DNA from: Acipenser ruthenus
Lineage: Eukaryota > Chordata > Actinopteri > Acipenseriformes > Acipenseridae
Assembly (NCBI RefSeq): GCF_902713425.1
Contig: NC_081217.1
Span: forward strand, 11,297,585-11,361,584
DNA length: 64,000 bases
Direction: 5' to 3'
The notes beneath the pieces were generated by a model, which did no database searches, had not been told where the DNA came from, and saw only the letters and a list, made by a program, of their open reading frames with translations. The translations under genes and the position numbers were made by a program. Positions 47,144 through 58,984 of this stretch are shown here, piece after piece; within the stretch, counting starts at the first letter, position 1, and each line of letters opens with the position of its first letter.

Positions 47144-50100
47144 ATGGGGACGCGCGGTGTTCAGACAGCGCTTTCACTCGCTTTGATGTTACTTGTGCAG
47201 CTCCACGGAGCGTTTGGATGGATCTGGTCGGATCAGCCGGTTTATAACCCAGTGCTGTTTACCGCGCCGAGAGCGGTATTTCAGCCGATGTCCACCCCTC
47301 TCTCCGTGCAGAGAGCTGACCTGTCGCTGTTGAATTCGGTCACCCTGGACTGCAGGAAAGACGCCATGGTCGTGACGGTGAACCGGGACTTGTTTGGGAT
47401 CGGCTACCTGGTGAACAGCGCCGACTTGAGCGTGGGGTCCGCGGGCTGCTCGGCCACCTCCTCCGACAGCGTCGCCAACACGGTTTTGTTCAGCATTCAG
47501 CTCCAGGACTGCGGCAGCACTTTCCAGGTAACCCTGCGTGTCGATCGCATTTGTAACTGCGGTAACTAATAGTGAACTGATAAGTGGGTAGCCCAGCTTA
47601 TTGCTTGCACTTCACTGTGAAGGTCTCGCATACAGTAGTGCGCACATTTATTACATTAACTCGAGACTTGTCATGTGTGTTCTGCTGTGTATATACTTGC
47701 ATGCATGAACACCTCGGTCTGTGGATTTCAAGTTTTGGTCCCTAATCTTTTAGGCGCTGGTATGTGACAGTGTTGGACTGCTTTGTGCATTAATTGGGCA
47801 TCTTGAACAACTTCTGAAGTCATGCATTAATATTTCTGTGGTTCTTTCTCATTAAGCTAACTGCTTGTGTGGCCTATTGTCAATTTAAATTCCTAATTGA
47901 CCTCTTGACACTTCTCCTCCAAGATTTTGCAGTGAGGTGCATGAAATGGGGGTTCACAGTTTACTGACCGGTTGGAGCTTGTCGTCCAAGTTCTCGGTTT
48001 CCTTGTGACATTCAAGTGTATCAAACTGCTTGAACAAGCGCTCAATTCCTTGTGTGCCTTAAAGTGTTAAAGCACAAGACCACTTCACATTTTATTTAAT
48101 AATCAAGAATTGAAGGATCACTTTTCAACTTCTCTCCCTAGGTATTCCCAGACTTCCTGAGCTACACAAACCATCTCTATTACAAGCCTGCCAGCGTTGG
48201 CATCATCACCAGGGTTAATATGGCTGATATTCTCCTTGAATGCAGATACCCGAGGTACTGTACCAAGCAAACGGGGACCTGAGGGGCCGTATCTGAACTT
48301 CACACTAAATCACTTTGCTGCTGGTCACTCGTTTGTACCAGGGTTCTCAAGTCTCTGCTGCTGTAATATAAGATTTGGCCTCAATTCTATTGAAGACAAC
48401 ATTTCTTGTATTCCTGTGTCATCTTAAATAGGATGCCAGTGATGCATGATATCACTTACAAGGATGTGGTTTTTATTTTTCAGAAGGTGGAATGTCAGCA
48501 GCAGCCCCATAAAACCAACCTGGGTGCCCTTCACTTCAACAGCCTCTACAGAGCAAATCCTGGACTTCTCCTTGCTGCTCATGAATGGTATGAAGGAAAG
48601 GGTTGGGTATGGGGGGTGTTTATTTAATGCTGGTCTGACTCATTGCTTCCTGTTCCAGATAACTGGAGTGGTCCCAGAGTCTCCAATGTCATCTACCTGG
48701 GTGACATCCTTCACGTTGAGGCTTCTGTTGCCGTCGACAACCATGTGCCGCTACGGCTCTACGTCGACAGCTGCATCGCGACCCTGAGCAACAACAAGGA
48801 CTCTGAGCCCAGATATGCTGTCGTGGACAAGCTTGGGTGAGAACTGGAGTTACTTCAAACACACTGGCTCGTGCTGCACTCTGCTTTATCGAACCTGTTT
48901 CAATGCTGTGTTGGCGGTGTAACCCTCTCCTGATGCTTGTCTCCTGTCTTGCCCAGCTGCCTGATGGATAGCAAGTCTCCAGACTCCTCCTCTTCATTCA
49001 CTAGACCTGTTCTGAACAAGCTGCGCTTTGACATCGCTGCTTTCAAGTTCCAGGGGGATTCCAGGAGCATGGTAAGGCTTGGCTAGACCTGGGTCCATCA
49101 CTAACTTTGTCTTGTCAAAGTGTACTTTTAATGACCCCTGTGCTTTCCTGGTGCATTGATTTGCTGTATGGTGTGTTTAACTGCATTCCCATTGTGACTC
49201 CTTCCCCCTTGTTTCAGATCTACATGACTTGCACACTGAGAGCAGTCAATGCTGACAAACCAGCTGATGCCTCCAACAAGGCCTGCTCCTACCAGAAGCA
49301 ATCCTACAGGTAAGCTCTTGCAGTGCAGGAGTGATCAGTTCCTCCTTGCTGAACAGATTTCTTAATCTGGACCCTGTCCCCTTCCACCATGCTATTGTTT
49401 GTGATTGGCTCTCGGACCGTGGTCTAGGTTAAGCACAATCCCAGATCAATCCTGATGAGCATGTGTGGGATGAACTTTACCACTGCAATCATGGCAGCCT
49501 ACCTCTGTGGCCCAGTTGCAGCTGTCCTCGGCAAGTACAAGCGCTGCAAGACTCCTGATGTCTTGTGGAGCCTTGGCCTGGAATCAGAATTGCTGTCTTG
49601 GTGGTCAGAAGGGTTTTGGCTTTATTTTTCCCTCCTCCACGGTCTGCTTTTAAGAAGCAGGGTTGTTCATGTCCCTTTCCCTGCCCATGCCTCTGCTAGA
49701 ACCTGTGTGAACACTTGCATTTATTGGCTTCCTACCGACCTCTTCATAGCAAGTTTGATATCCTCTTGCAGAAATACTTGCTCCTCCCTATGTGCACTGG
49801 TTGAAGGTACTGATTTTAGGGGCGGTTGTGTAGATCTCGGTGGCTCTGCACAGTCCTTGTATCCTAGCTGTCTGTGATCCTGCCCCCTCATGCCATGCCT
49901 CCCTCTTTCAGGTGGGTCTCTGAGGACGGCTCCTCTGCAGTGTGTGGGTGCTGTGACGCTGGCTCCTGCTCTGGGACACCCCGGTTCCTCACAGGCCCTC
50001 TTCCTCCTGCCGAGATCAACCAGCCCAACTGGAGCGGAAAATGGCTGCAGAAGAGAGCTGCTCCTCTTGATCCAGGTACTGTCTGAACACCCAGCCTGGG

Positions 50101-51295
50101 CGAGGCCTTTTCGGAGGACTGGAACTCTAACCAAGCTGTATAAATACTGCAACGCTTGTACTTGGCAAATCCAATTAATTTGGTGTTAATCCTTTGCTGC
50201 CAGTGTACAATATGATGGACAAACCTGCCATTAAATGGGTATGGGAACTCGGAGGGGAGGGGGGGGCATTTGGAGTTCTAACCAATGGTTCAAAATCCTT
50301 TTGTTGCCATTGTAATATTTAATGGATGACCTTTGCAGTAGGTCGATTGGATAGAACATTGGTGTGAGTTTAAACATATGAAGTGATTGGGTACCAGGAA
50401 GCAGCAACACCTTGTGTTCCACAGCTGCATGTGCAAATCTTGCAATGATACTCTCTATTCAATGGAAGAAAAATGGGGACCAGTAACTTTCTAGTGCTAA
50501 AGCATTTCTAACCTCATTTTGCCTTCCTTTTTCAGTGGAGAGTTTGACCATGTGTGCTCCCCTTCAATGGAGTTGCATTGTGGCGTAGCTCAATCGCCAG
50601 TGCATTACTTTGCTTCAATGACACTAACCTTGCCCTCCTGTCTTTCTCCCCCCCCCCCCCCCCCCCCCCTCTGTGTAGCTGGCCAGGACCCCCAAGTGCA
50701 TGTAAAGGAGATCACCATCGGCCCCCTGACCGTGGTTCATGTAGTCCGAGACCATGCTGTCGTGCTCAGTAAGGAGTCCCTGTACCACCCCCTGCAGCTT
50801 GTGGAAGAAGTGCAGGGTAAGTGCCGCTCTCCATGCTACTGAGCTCTGAACCAGCTTGCTGTCAATGGAGGGTTACTCTGCTTTATCGAATCTCAAGAGT
50901 GTAACTGTTTGTCATTTAAAATGAAAGACTGTTTAATATGTGTCTGCATTGTCCTCTACTGTTCCATCACTCCTGTAAGCATGTTGGACTCTGTGCTTTT
51001 AGCAGTACAGGGAAACTGCGCCTTGAATGACTTTTGCTATAGCTGGTTCAACATTGGACCACAATATCCTCCATTCCCAATGTAAACCCCTACTCCTGAG
51101 TCTTCAATGGGTGTAGCTTCCCTCCCGTGTTGTCCTGTTAACCCCTCTGTCTCTCCCATCTCAGACTCTGGCTCCTCTGTCCCTGTGCTGGCAGTCTCTG
51201 CTGTGGCTCTGGCTCTCTCCTGTGCTGTCCTGTTGGCTGTGTTCCTGAAGAGGCGCTCCCTGTCTAGTGACAAACTGCTCGCTGTGTCTTCCTAA
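47144..51295 (+). CDS. zp3: Zona pellucida sperm-binding protein 3-like, nine exons
   Basis: It encodes an egg-coat glycoprotein of the ZP3 family, which polymerises through its ZP domain around the oocyte. Exons read from splice sites: 47144-47527, 48142-48254, 48484-48587, 48659-48836, 48957-49071, 49218-49309, 49912-50075, 50679-50816 and 51165-51295. All introns are GT-AG and phases agree throughout, giving 472 residues. Residues 1-25 form a signal peptide (LSLALMLLVQL core). The ZP domain begins near Cys70 (LDCRKDAMVVTV) with VNRDLFGIGYLV and the cysteine-rich end VCGCCDAGSCSG in exon 7. N-glycosylation sequons include NVS, NWS and a second NWS. A dibasic LQKR in exon 7 may be the cleavage site, though a full furin consensus is absent. 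Exon 9 holds a transmembrane helix (VPVLAVSAVALALSCAVLLA) and a short KRRS tail. The start has a nearby TATA box. Several ZP3 paralogues exist in fish, so the exact orthologue is open. Confidence 0.93.
50648..50669. repeat. C22 homopolymer in the exon 8 polypyrimidine tract
   Basis: Twenty-two Cs form the polypyrimidine tract just before the acceptor AG at 50677-50678 of the zp3-like gene. A pure C tract is an unusual tract composition. Confidence 0.95.
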
Positions 51296-51311
51296 TGTGT
51301 TTTGAAGAATT

Positions 51312-51317
51312 AATAAA
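51312..51317 (+). terminator. Polyadenylation signal of the zp3-like gene
   Basis: AATAAA sits 17 bp after the stop codon, with GT-rich sequence following at about 51336-51360 (cagtggtcttgtgttc). The implied 3' UTR is very short. Confidence 0.8.
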
Positions 51318-51329
51318 AGCCTTGTTGAG

Positions 51330-52500
51330 CTAATGGAGTTGCTCAGTGGTCTTGTGTTCAAGGGGTTTTTATCGGAGGTGTGTTGCTCAATATCTATGCT
51401 TGGTAAAGATCTATGTCCTTTAACCCAAGGTATCGTCTCTTGTATAGTGAGACATGCAATGTGCTTCTCCCAGGGTTAGTTTGGTTTTACAAGGGTGATG
51501 CAAGTAGTGATAGACTTGAATGCTGTAGTCCAGGATTGTGAAGTTTTACAGGTGTGTGAGGAGGTGCTGGAAGGTGGTCAGGGACTGAGTAGTCCTTATC
51601 CATGGGCCAGTTGTTCCACGGTTGAGGGGCCACGGTGAAGGAGCGAGCTCTGGCAATGGAGCGGGGGTACAGCTAATCTGCCCGTGTAGGGAGAAATAGC
51701 CTAGAGATAAGAGGCAGCAGAAACATCAAAATGGTGATAGGAGAGTACAAGAGTTTCATGTTCTGTAACAACTTGCAATTCTAGGTTGTAACCCTCCCTT
51801 GTAGCTGCACTCCTTACAACGATCCACTTCAGTTCTTGTTTCTTCCCCAGCAGGAGGGGGTAACTGAATATTCAACTGGCATATTAAATTGCACGCAGAC
51901 TACAAAGTGCTGTAACTTAAATACAATACTCTATTTGTAATGTCTTTACCTGAAAACAACAATTTTAATTTATCGTATCTGACGTAATCTCCATTCTTGG
52001 TGCTGAAAAGCAATCCTATTACTTGTCTTAAACTGCACTCTACATGTTGAGATGAAGTGGTTGCCTTGGCTTCATCCGCTGTTCAGACTTGTGATTGTGC
52101 CTTATACAGGCAGAGTGTGTTAAAGGCAGCCCTACAGACACATGTGGCCAAGGAAAATGAATCCAGCGCTGCAGTAGACTATCGCAAAGTGTTGCAGCCA
52201 AATCCAGTTTGTTTTAAAATGAAGAGACAGTCTGAGGGGTAATCAAAGTATTAAACACCAATTGTGGCTTTCACCATTCGCTTCCTTTCCTTTGATCCAT
52301 AACCCCTTCAGTAACTGTGTGTAGATGTACCGTATTCTAAACCAGATAAGAATCTTATGTTTCCTTCACAGTTCTAGCAGGGCAACTTGCTATACTCCAT
52401 AAAGCTCACAGAAGCTGTTTGAAATATTCTAAACTGAAAAAACCTTCTGGATTTGCTTTGAATGTTCCTTCATCTTCATGATGTAGTTTCTGTTAGGAAA
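51330..52500. other. Downstream flank, no gene
   Basis: I see no exon or RNA gene. The stretch 51570-51720 (around ttccacggttgaggggccac and gaaggagcgagctctgg) resembles degenerate interspersed repeat sequence of unknown family. Confidence 0.45.
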
Positions 52501-52504
52501 TGTA

Positions 52505-52864
52505 CTAACCAACTGTGGGACCTCCCAGAGACAGGTATATTTAACCTGAAATCATGCGAAACACCTTAATTGCACACAGGTGGACTCCATTCAACTAATG
52601 TGACTTCGAAAGACAATTGGTTGCACCAGAGCATATTTAGGTGTGTCATAGCAAAGGGGCTGAATACTTATGCAATCAATTCTCTGTTTTGTATTTGTAA
52701 TTTAGAACAATTTGTAGATCTTATTTTTCACTTTGACATTATGGACTTTTTTTTGTATTGATCAGTGGCAAAAACTCCTAATTAAATCCATTTTGATTCC
52801 ATGTTGTAACACAATAAAATGTGGAAAAATCCAAGAGGGGTGAATACTTTTGAGAGCCACTGTA
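52505..52864 (+). mobile_element. DNA-transposon 3' end remnant (probably Tc1-group)
   Basis: The segment from about ttgcacacaggtggactcca through ggggctgaatacttatgcaa to gaatacttttgagagccact matches, from memory, the 3' half of a fish repeat with Tc1-like ends (gaatactttt...cactgta). No transposase is left. The family assignment rests on recall. Confidence 0.5.
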
Positions 52865-52874
52865 TTTGTGCACT

Positions 52875-53217
52875 GTTTTATTTGTATTGTTTGTGGCGCG
52901 GATAAAAGCGCCGCGTATTTGTTAGTTTTGTATTTTTAAAACCTCGTGAGGATGCGTGATCAGCTAGTGATTTATTTAGCTAGCTGACAGTCACGCATCC
53001 TTATTAAACTCGTGCAGACGGAGACCATCTCCCGAGTTAATTCATTGATTAATTGTTGCTAATCGGGAGATAGTCACTGTACATAAACCTCCAACTCTCT
53101 ACCCTCGGGGAGAGTATGGCAAGCAGAGTGGAAAAAACAACTGTTAAGTGTGCTGGTTTTCACCAGCACAATACTTGTGTTTATTTGTTTGGTGCTTGTG
53201 CCTTTTTGTTTGGTGTT
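52875..53217. repeat. Left part of an unclassified interspersed repeat
   Basis: The segment includes a TATA-like GGATAAAAGCGCCGCG and an inverted pair, gatgcgtgatcagctag and tagctgacagtcacgcatcc. Its continuation seems to be 55099-55220, with the element at 53223-55093 between the two halves. The family is unknown. Confidence 0.4.
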
Positions 53218-53835
53218 TTGTGTCACGGGTGGTGTGACCCGAGATAACCTTGACGATAATACCTATATAGCTGACGACTACGCCACCTTGTTTTTAATAA
53301 GGCAAGGACCTTTAGTAACCGAATGATAATTATACTCTCCCGTTCAGGTTCTTTTATCCCCAGGTTCCCACACACACACACACAATGAAACCGTATCGGG
53401 TAAAACAAATTATATTGTTCTCGACAGGGTACTAAAAACACGGTACAAAAAAAGATCGCTAGACTAAAATCAAAAAAAGGACCACACTAGGGAATGCCAA
53501 AAACCGAACAGAAAATAAGTAAAAATCCACAGCACACTAAGGCAATCCCCTCCTGTCGGTCACTGACTCTGAGAAAAACATAAAAACAAGTTCCACATAA
53601 AACACCACAGTTACAGATGTAACACAAAGATGGGACAAAACAGAAAGAAATTGTCCGGGGGTAAATCCCATGCTCCTGGGGTCTCCCCCCTCCAACTCGC
53701 TTGGTCCGTAATCGGACTTCGTCGCTGGTAGGACAGCCGCTCTCTGCTGGACCTCTCCCGGTTGATCGACCACCACCCCGAAGAACCTGCGACCAGAAAG
53801 CGGGGTAAAGAAAAAGGGGCCGTCAGGAACTGTAC

Positions 53836-54107
53836 CACAGGTATGTAAATTGCACCCCGTCCTCAGAGTTCTGGTCACTTCCCTTCGGCCAGTCTTTCAC
53901 TTCGTGTTTCACTCTTTCCATGCTCCCTGGCGCTCATCCCGTCCCTCCGTCCACCGCTGTCCCCGTTGCACCTGGGAAGGAGGAGTGAAGCAGGAGGAAG
54001 CGTCACGAACTGAAACACAGGAAAGTAAATCACTACTTCCACCCAGAAGCTCTGGTCACTTGCCTTCAGCCAGTCTTTCACTTCGCATTTCTCTCCTCTC
54101 TCCCACG
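53836..54107. repeat. Diverged ~100 bp direct duplication
   Basis: The stretch 53836-53935 (ggtcacttcccttcggccag, then tctttcacttcgtgtttc) recurs at 54008-54107 (ggtcacttgccttcagccag, then tctttcacttcgcatttc). The spacing is about 172 bp. It lies inside the LTR-type element. Confidence 0.8.
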
Positions 54108-54830
54108 TTCCTACCACACCCTCGGACCTCGCCTGATCCTCTGTGTACTGCCACCACGCCCGACCTGGAAGCTGGACTGGAAAATCTGGAGGTAAGGTAA
54201 GTAACACACCGTAGGCCTCGAATACACACAGAAGGGTGGTACGGGGCCAACCAGCGTAGGCAAGTAGTTTTATTTTTTTTCTGCAATAAAAAAAGACTAG
54301 GATTTTGTCCGTCTGTGTAAACGATAACACAAGTAATCCTTTCTTATTTCTTTCAGCGCAGGTAGAATTCAAAATATAACCCCTCTCCGAGATCCGTGGG
54401 GAGAAAAGTCCTGGTGTCCAGAAGCTGGGACACCAACCAATAACCTGTATCTTGTTCTAAAAACAGTCCAATAACCAAAGCAAGTGAACAAAACAAAACA
54501 GAAAAAATTAGTGTCCAAATTAAATCAACAATAAAGTAACAAAAAAAACCATGAATGTGAATCCCTTTTGTTTTTACTTTGTTTAGATAAGATAGCTATA
54601 TTGGTTATCACATATAACAGCCACAAATTACAGCCTTCCGTCCTATACTGTCCCGCACCAAAAAGATTAAAAAAAATAATTTTTCCAAACCCGTTGGATC
54701 CAATGATTGAAATTCTGGCCAGTTCCCTCAGCAGCATTCCAGCCAGAAGAAAAATAATCTTGCAAACAGTTGATTTCCCAAGATGATTCCTCCAAGGCTA
54801 CGCACTTCTGCGTGCACGCACTCCTGTAGT

Positions 54831-54855
54831 CCAGTCCAGTCCAGTCCAGTCCAGT
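54831..54855. repeat. CCAGT pentanucleotide repeat
   Basis: Five tandem CCAGT copies within the LTR-type element. Confidence 0.9.
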
Positions 54856-55098
54856 GTTCTGTTTCCTGCCTCCACATCTCTACTTCCTGTCTCAACTCCC
54901 TACCTTATATAGTCCCACCTGGAGGGCCATTGGCCGTGGCACTAACCAGACGGGGCTTCCTGTTGCTAGGCAGAACAGCACCCCGTCCATGAATCAGCAC
55001 AGCAAAAAAAACAGCAGGGGTTTAAGACGAGCAGATTCCACACAATTTAAAATATACAAAATAAACACCCAGGAACCCATTAAAATTTGTCACTTGTG

Positions 55099-55220
55099 AC
55101 GCTCTGTTTAAGTGTTTTGTTTTTGTTTTACTATTTAATAAAAGAAGCTGAACGCCGTAGCATTTGAGCTTTCACCCGCTACTTCCTGAGTCTGTGTTTC
55201 TGCTCTGATGTCATCACTGA
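55099..55220. repeat. Right part of the interrupted repeat
   Basis: It contains AATAAAAGAAGC, a polyadenylation-like signal, and resumes the T/G-rich style of 53150-53217. It is interpreted as the other half of the repeat beginning at 52875. Confidence 0.35.
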
Positions 55221-55377
55221 AGGCATCCTGTCACACGGTTACAGACTTTCTTTACAAATTAATTGATCTGAAGTTCACAATGATGAGTAGCCAAAAAGCG
55301 AAGCACATCTAATGTAGTTTACAAATAAACTGTAGTAGCGGCTCATGTTGCCACACCTTTAGCACAGCACATTAAAG

Positions 55378-55754
55378 AGTAAGTAGCGGGGTCCAGAACA
55401 ATGTAGCATTACACGTGCCCACGTTTTGCTACAACTGTTTAAATAATGTACCTGTAATTCTTCTTTTCATTGTTAACATCCTGGCAACTTTTAATATATC
55501 AATAACGATCCATGACGTGGTTCGGAACAGAAAAGCCAGAGCACCTGCAGTGATTTAGAGAACAGATCTCAAACCCCAGTGCTCTAGAGCAGACATTTAA
55601 AAAAAAAAGCTTTGAAACAAACTTTAAAGTTCTAAGTGTAAAAAGTTGTCCAGATGTTAACAATGAAAAAATAAATTACAGCTACGTTATTTAACAGTTG
55701 TAGCATCACGTGGGGACGTATAACGCTATATTTTTTGGAACCCCGCTACTTACT
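55378..55754. mobile_element. Foldback element / MITE, 377 bp with ~115 bp inverted repeats
   Basis: Arm 55378-55492 (agtaagtagcggggtccaga ...) matches the reverse complement of arm 55639-55754 (agtaagtagcggggttccaa ...) along almost its whole length, with scattered changes. A ~145 bp loop separates them. There is no coding capacity, so it is a non-autonomous DNA element. I cannot name the family, and no target duplication is clear. Confidence 0.8.
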
Positions 55755-55759
55755 TTTTT

Positions 55760-57360
55760 CCAGAATAATAGTGCAACAATCATAGTGTGCTGCCTCTATT
55801 TGTGTTGTAAATGTATCCTTTTAAGATTAAAGACTTTAATCATGCCCCTCCTAACAGTATTAGGGATAGAGAATCCGACACAGGGGTGTGTGTATTAATA
55901 ATAATTAACAAATAACAAATAACCCATACACCGATTTAATTCCTTAACAAAATGACGTGATATACAGTATCACTCCTTTAAAGAGTTAGTATTGTAACTC
56001 CTGTGTAAAGCTGACAGAAGAGGGCAGTTCTGTGCGTTCTCCATGAGTTCTCCTCTTGTGTCCTTCTCCAGGGGTGTCTCGGGGTCTTGGAGAGAAGAAA
56101 AGAGCGCTATGACAGATGCCACTGCTGCAGATAGGGGTCTTCACACCAGCACAGCCTCCAGTGCAGCCCCACAAGCCTCAACACCGAGGAACGTCGCCGG
56201 TTCAAATCCATGAGAAGGTCTTGTGGATCGGCTGAATGCCAGTATGAGTTCTCGTGGTCTTCTTGATCATGGAACTAATAGGGCTCCCACTTTCCCTGCA
56301 ATAAGGGGCAGAAAACAGTGCACAGGGTAAAAAAAAATGTTCCCCCAAGCTAAGAAAACCAGACAAAACCTACTTCATGAGGGCACAGGTCATGCCCCAT
56401 GTAATGTATAAACATACATTTAAAACATAAAATAATAAGGACTATATAAATGTTCTTTATTATAGTGATCCATGCCTCTCTGGAGTTTAGAATAAGAAAT
56501 GTACACATTAGGGGAGCCAATAAAAATGTCTTCAAAAAAACTACAAACAAACGTGTGTGTGTGTATGTATAGTCTTCAAACCACTGGAGAAATAACAAAA
56601 TATATCTTACTTAAAATCTAGTCTTTTGCCCAGGGAAGTTTCTATAGCTTGGAATTATTAGTCATTAATATGTCAATCAATGTAATGTCCACACAAAGAT
56701 AGCAATACAAACGTGTGTGTGGGGGGGGGGGGATACCTGCTTTAATCCAGCATCTTTCGTGAGCAGTACATTCACTTTGAACACAGAAGACAAAATCTGC
56801 AATTATCAACAGCCAACGCATACACAGATCCTGGATAATGGAAAGCATGTTAAGGTTTATGTATATACAGTAATTTCTCATTAATACAATCTTCAAGAGA
56901 CCAGCAAAACAATGATTAAATTTTAATAAATATTATCAGTAATTGCTATTATTCGGAGTCCAAGCAAAATGCATACTGTCAGTTTTTATTGAAGTTACAG
57001 TAACACTGACATCAAATTACAGAACAATAAAAAGTATTATACATTTAAAATGATTATTTCTATGTTTGTTTATCTGGGAAACACGTGCTATAACACTGAC
57101 GACACAGATTCCACGTGATCTCTGAATCAAGACTTCTTGCCGCTATATCCTTTAGAACCCATTGGGCAACGTAAACCAACTGGACTGTGAACAAACTGCT
57201 CTGCTACCTAAGAATGGATTTTCTTTCTATTGCATTTCTTTCAGAATAGTTCAAAGGCACACACTTTTTAACAGGAGGAGTCAATATTGTAAAGCTACAG
57301 GTACAATGATCTTTTACTACTTGATTATTGTACTTTGGTGATATCTAATGGTGATACTTC
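55760..57360. other. Intergenic sequence
   Basis: No gene is recognised. A GT-rich tract lies near 56548 and a G12 run near 56722. Open frames are under 90 codons with no motif. Confidence 0.5.
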
Positions 57361-57364
57361 TTTA

Positions 57365-57378
57365 GCGCCATCTACTGG
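57365..57378 (-). promoter_or_regulatory. Consensus CTCF-type motif
   Basis: The minus strand reads CCAGTAGATGGCGC, matching every position of the vertebrate CTCF core CCASYAGRKGGCRS. Such sites act as insulators or loop anchors, but may also be carried by repeats. Binding is not shown. Confidence 0.5.
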
Positions 57379-57834
57379 GTTGCTGAATGTTTCTCAGTTG
57401 TAAAGAAGGCTGAGCGCTGTGTAGACGTGCCTTGGATGAGTAAATTACTGCAGCCGGCTCAATAATACCTGACTCAGAGACATCTTATAAAATGGAACTG
57501 TATGGGTTGAAGCATTTGACTACTAAAATAAATGTGCTCTGTGCTTGTACCCACAACCCATGTCTGGACTGGATACTGCCTTCTGGCCTGTATTAACATC
57601 AAACTAGCCTGCCCATTGTTACAAGTGCATCCAGTGACCTCAGATTTCAGGATCATTGTGGGCCAAACTAGTGAGATGGAAGCTTGTCTTACCCATTTCT
57701 AAAATCATTATTCTATTTGGGTATTCTTGGTGATTGTAGCTAAAAATTCCATAAATCATATCTTGTGCACACCTCCACTTGTTATATTTGTCTCAAATGG
57801 CCAGTTTTATTTGAAAACATGATATCTGGTAGAG

Positions 57835-58345
57835 TAGTCGCCACGTATAGGAACACCTCCTAAGAGAACACTTCGTCTAAGGGAACACCCTTGTGGTGAA
57901 ACTGATTTTTTCCCCCATTGTAAATGCTCAGTCTAAAGGAACAGGAACTTTGCTTAAAAGAACCCCTTCTTGGCACCGATAGCAATCCGTTCACAATGCT
58001 TGCAGAACTGTTTTGTAACCTGATAACTGATCATCATCAAACTTAAATTAAAATGGTTTATTCAGTCTTTTCAAAAGCGACTTGTCATCGCGAGAGCGTC
58101 TCGAGGCACACTGATTGGTTTATTAAATCCTTCCAGATCTGCCATCATATCATTGACTCGTTTTGTATTTTGATTTCCACGAGTGCACCTCATTGCTACA
58201 AAATGGCATTTAAACAAAATGGCAAAATGCACCGCTGTTTGTCTTGCTACAAAAAGTTGAAAATTGTTCGAGCTCTTGAAAAAAACCTGAATCAGACACA
58301 AGTTGCCGAGTAATTTGGTGTTTCCCATTCTGTTAAATAATGTGC
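57835..58345 (+). mobile_element. Pogo/Tigger-like transposon 5' remnant
   Basis: A plus-strand stretch at 58235-58330 reads CYKKLKIVRALEKNLNQTQV, then a stop, then FGVSHS. This is the helix-turn-helix start of a CENP-B/Tigger-type transposase. Upstream 57835-57990 carries repeated phrases of the type ggaacacctcctaagagaac, as in the 5' non-coding part of such elements. The frame is closed soon after and no DDE domain follows. Confidence 0.5.
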
Positions 58346-58550
58346 ATGTCTTGTATATTGCTGCTGTATTTTTTATCGTGTGTAGGGGTGTTGTGTTAAT
58401 TTAGTTTGAAAGTCAGTTTATTAACGTTAGTTTGTCTGTTATTTTATTATTATTATAGTTTATTAACATACACATACTTATTCTGTTAATTTCATATGTT
58501 GATGCATGTGTGTCATGACAAGTAATACATATGTATTTATTCTTAGAGTG

Positions 58551-58870
58551 GCTGGCTTTACCTTGGGATCAGATCTGCTTTCTTCACCAGGCTGTATGAG
58601 TCTGGAACTGGTGTATGTTTGTCCAGAATCAGACGCACATCCAGCAACAGCTCTCAGACTGTGAAGGAAAGGATTTTACTCTGTGAGCAACATTATTTCA
58701 TATCATTTCACATTACAGAGTGAGACTTTAGCAGTTTGTCTAATGAATTAGGCAGCCCAGCTGCTGCGATAATGTGTTTCTCACAGCAGTGGTGACTGCC
58801 TCAGCAGCTGTAGGACAGAGGTAAAAAATTATCAGTGCCAAAAAAAGTCTACAAACAGTATTTACCATAT
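58551..58870. repeat. Tandem duplication, copy 1
   Basis: The block starting gctggctttaccttgggatc matches 59736-59887 closely, and its continuation (cacattacagagtgag ... cagtatttaccat) matches 60545-60670 more loosely. The offset is 1185 bp. Confidence 0.85.
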
Positions 58871-58984
58871 GAACATGTCAAATATGTTTTGCCTGATCAT
58901 TTGTATCTCTTTACCCAATATATATTTGACTTATCCATCCACAGTCTTACCTCATTAGCCTTCTGCTTCTCTTTATTGCAGGGA

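Larger units (their letters stand above)
53223..55093 (-). mobile_element. Old LTR-type element without coding sequence (solo-LTR candidate)
   Basis: About 1.9 kb lies between two copies of the pentamer ttgtg (53218-53222 and 55094-55098), a possible target duplication. On the minus strand it has a promoter-like CTATATAAGG at 54903-54912 preceded by GC-rich sequence with a CCAAT motif, as in LTR promoters. No gag, pol or env resemblance is visible. It appears old and non-coding. It could also be another type of large non-autonomous repeat. Confidence 0.4.

Noticed and set aside
48689-48997. Minus-strand frame over zp3-like exons 4-5
   Set aside because: Shadow of the coding strand with no independent support.
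49455-49877. 140-codon frame in the zp3-like region
   Set aside because: It lies in the intron between exons 6 and 7. Splice sites and phases support the ZP3 reading instead.
53850-54372. Frames of 116-165 codons on both strands within the LTR-type element
   Set aside because: They match no protein family I can see and fall across the internal duplication.
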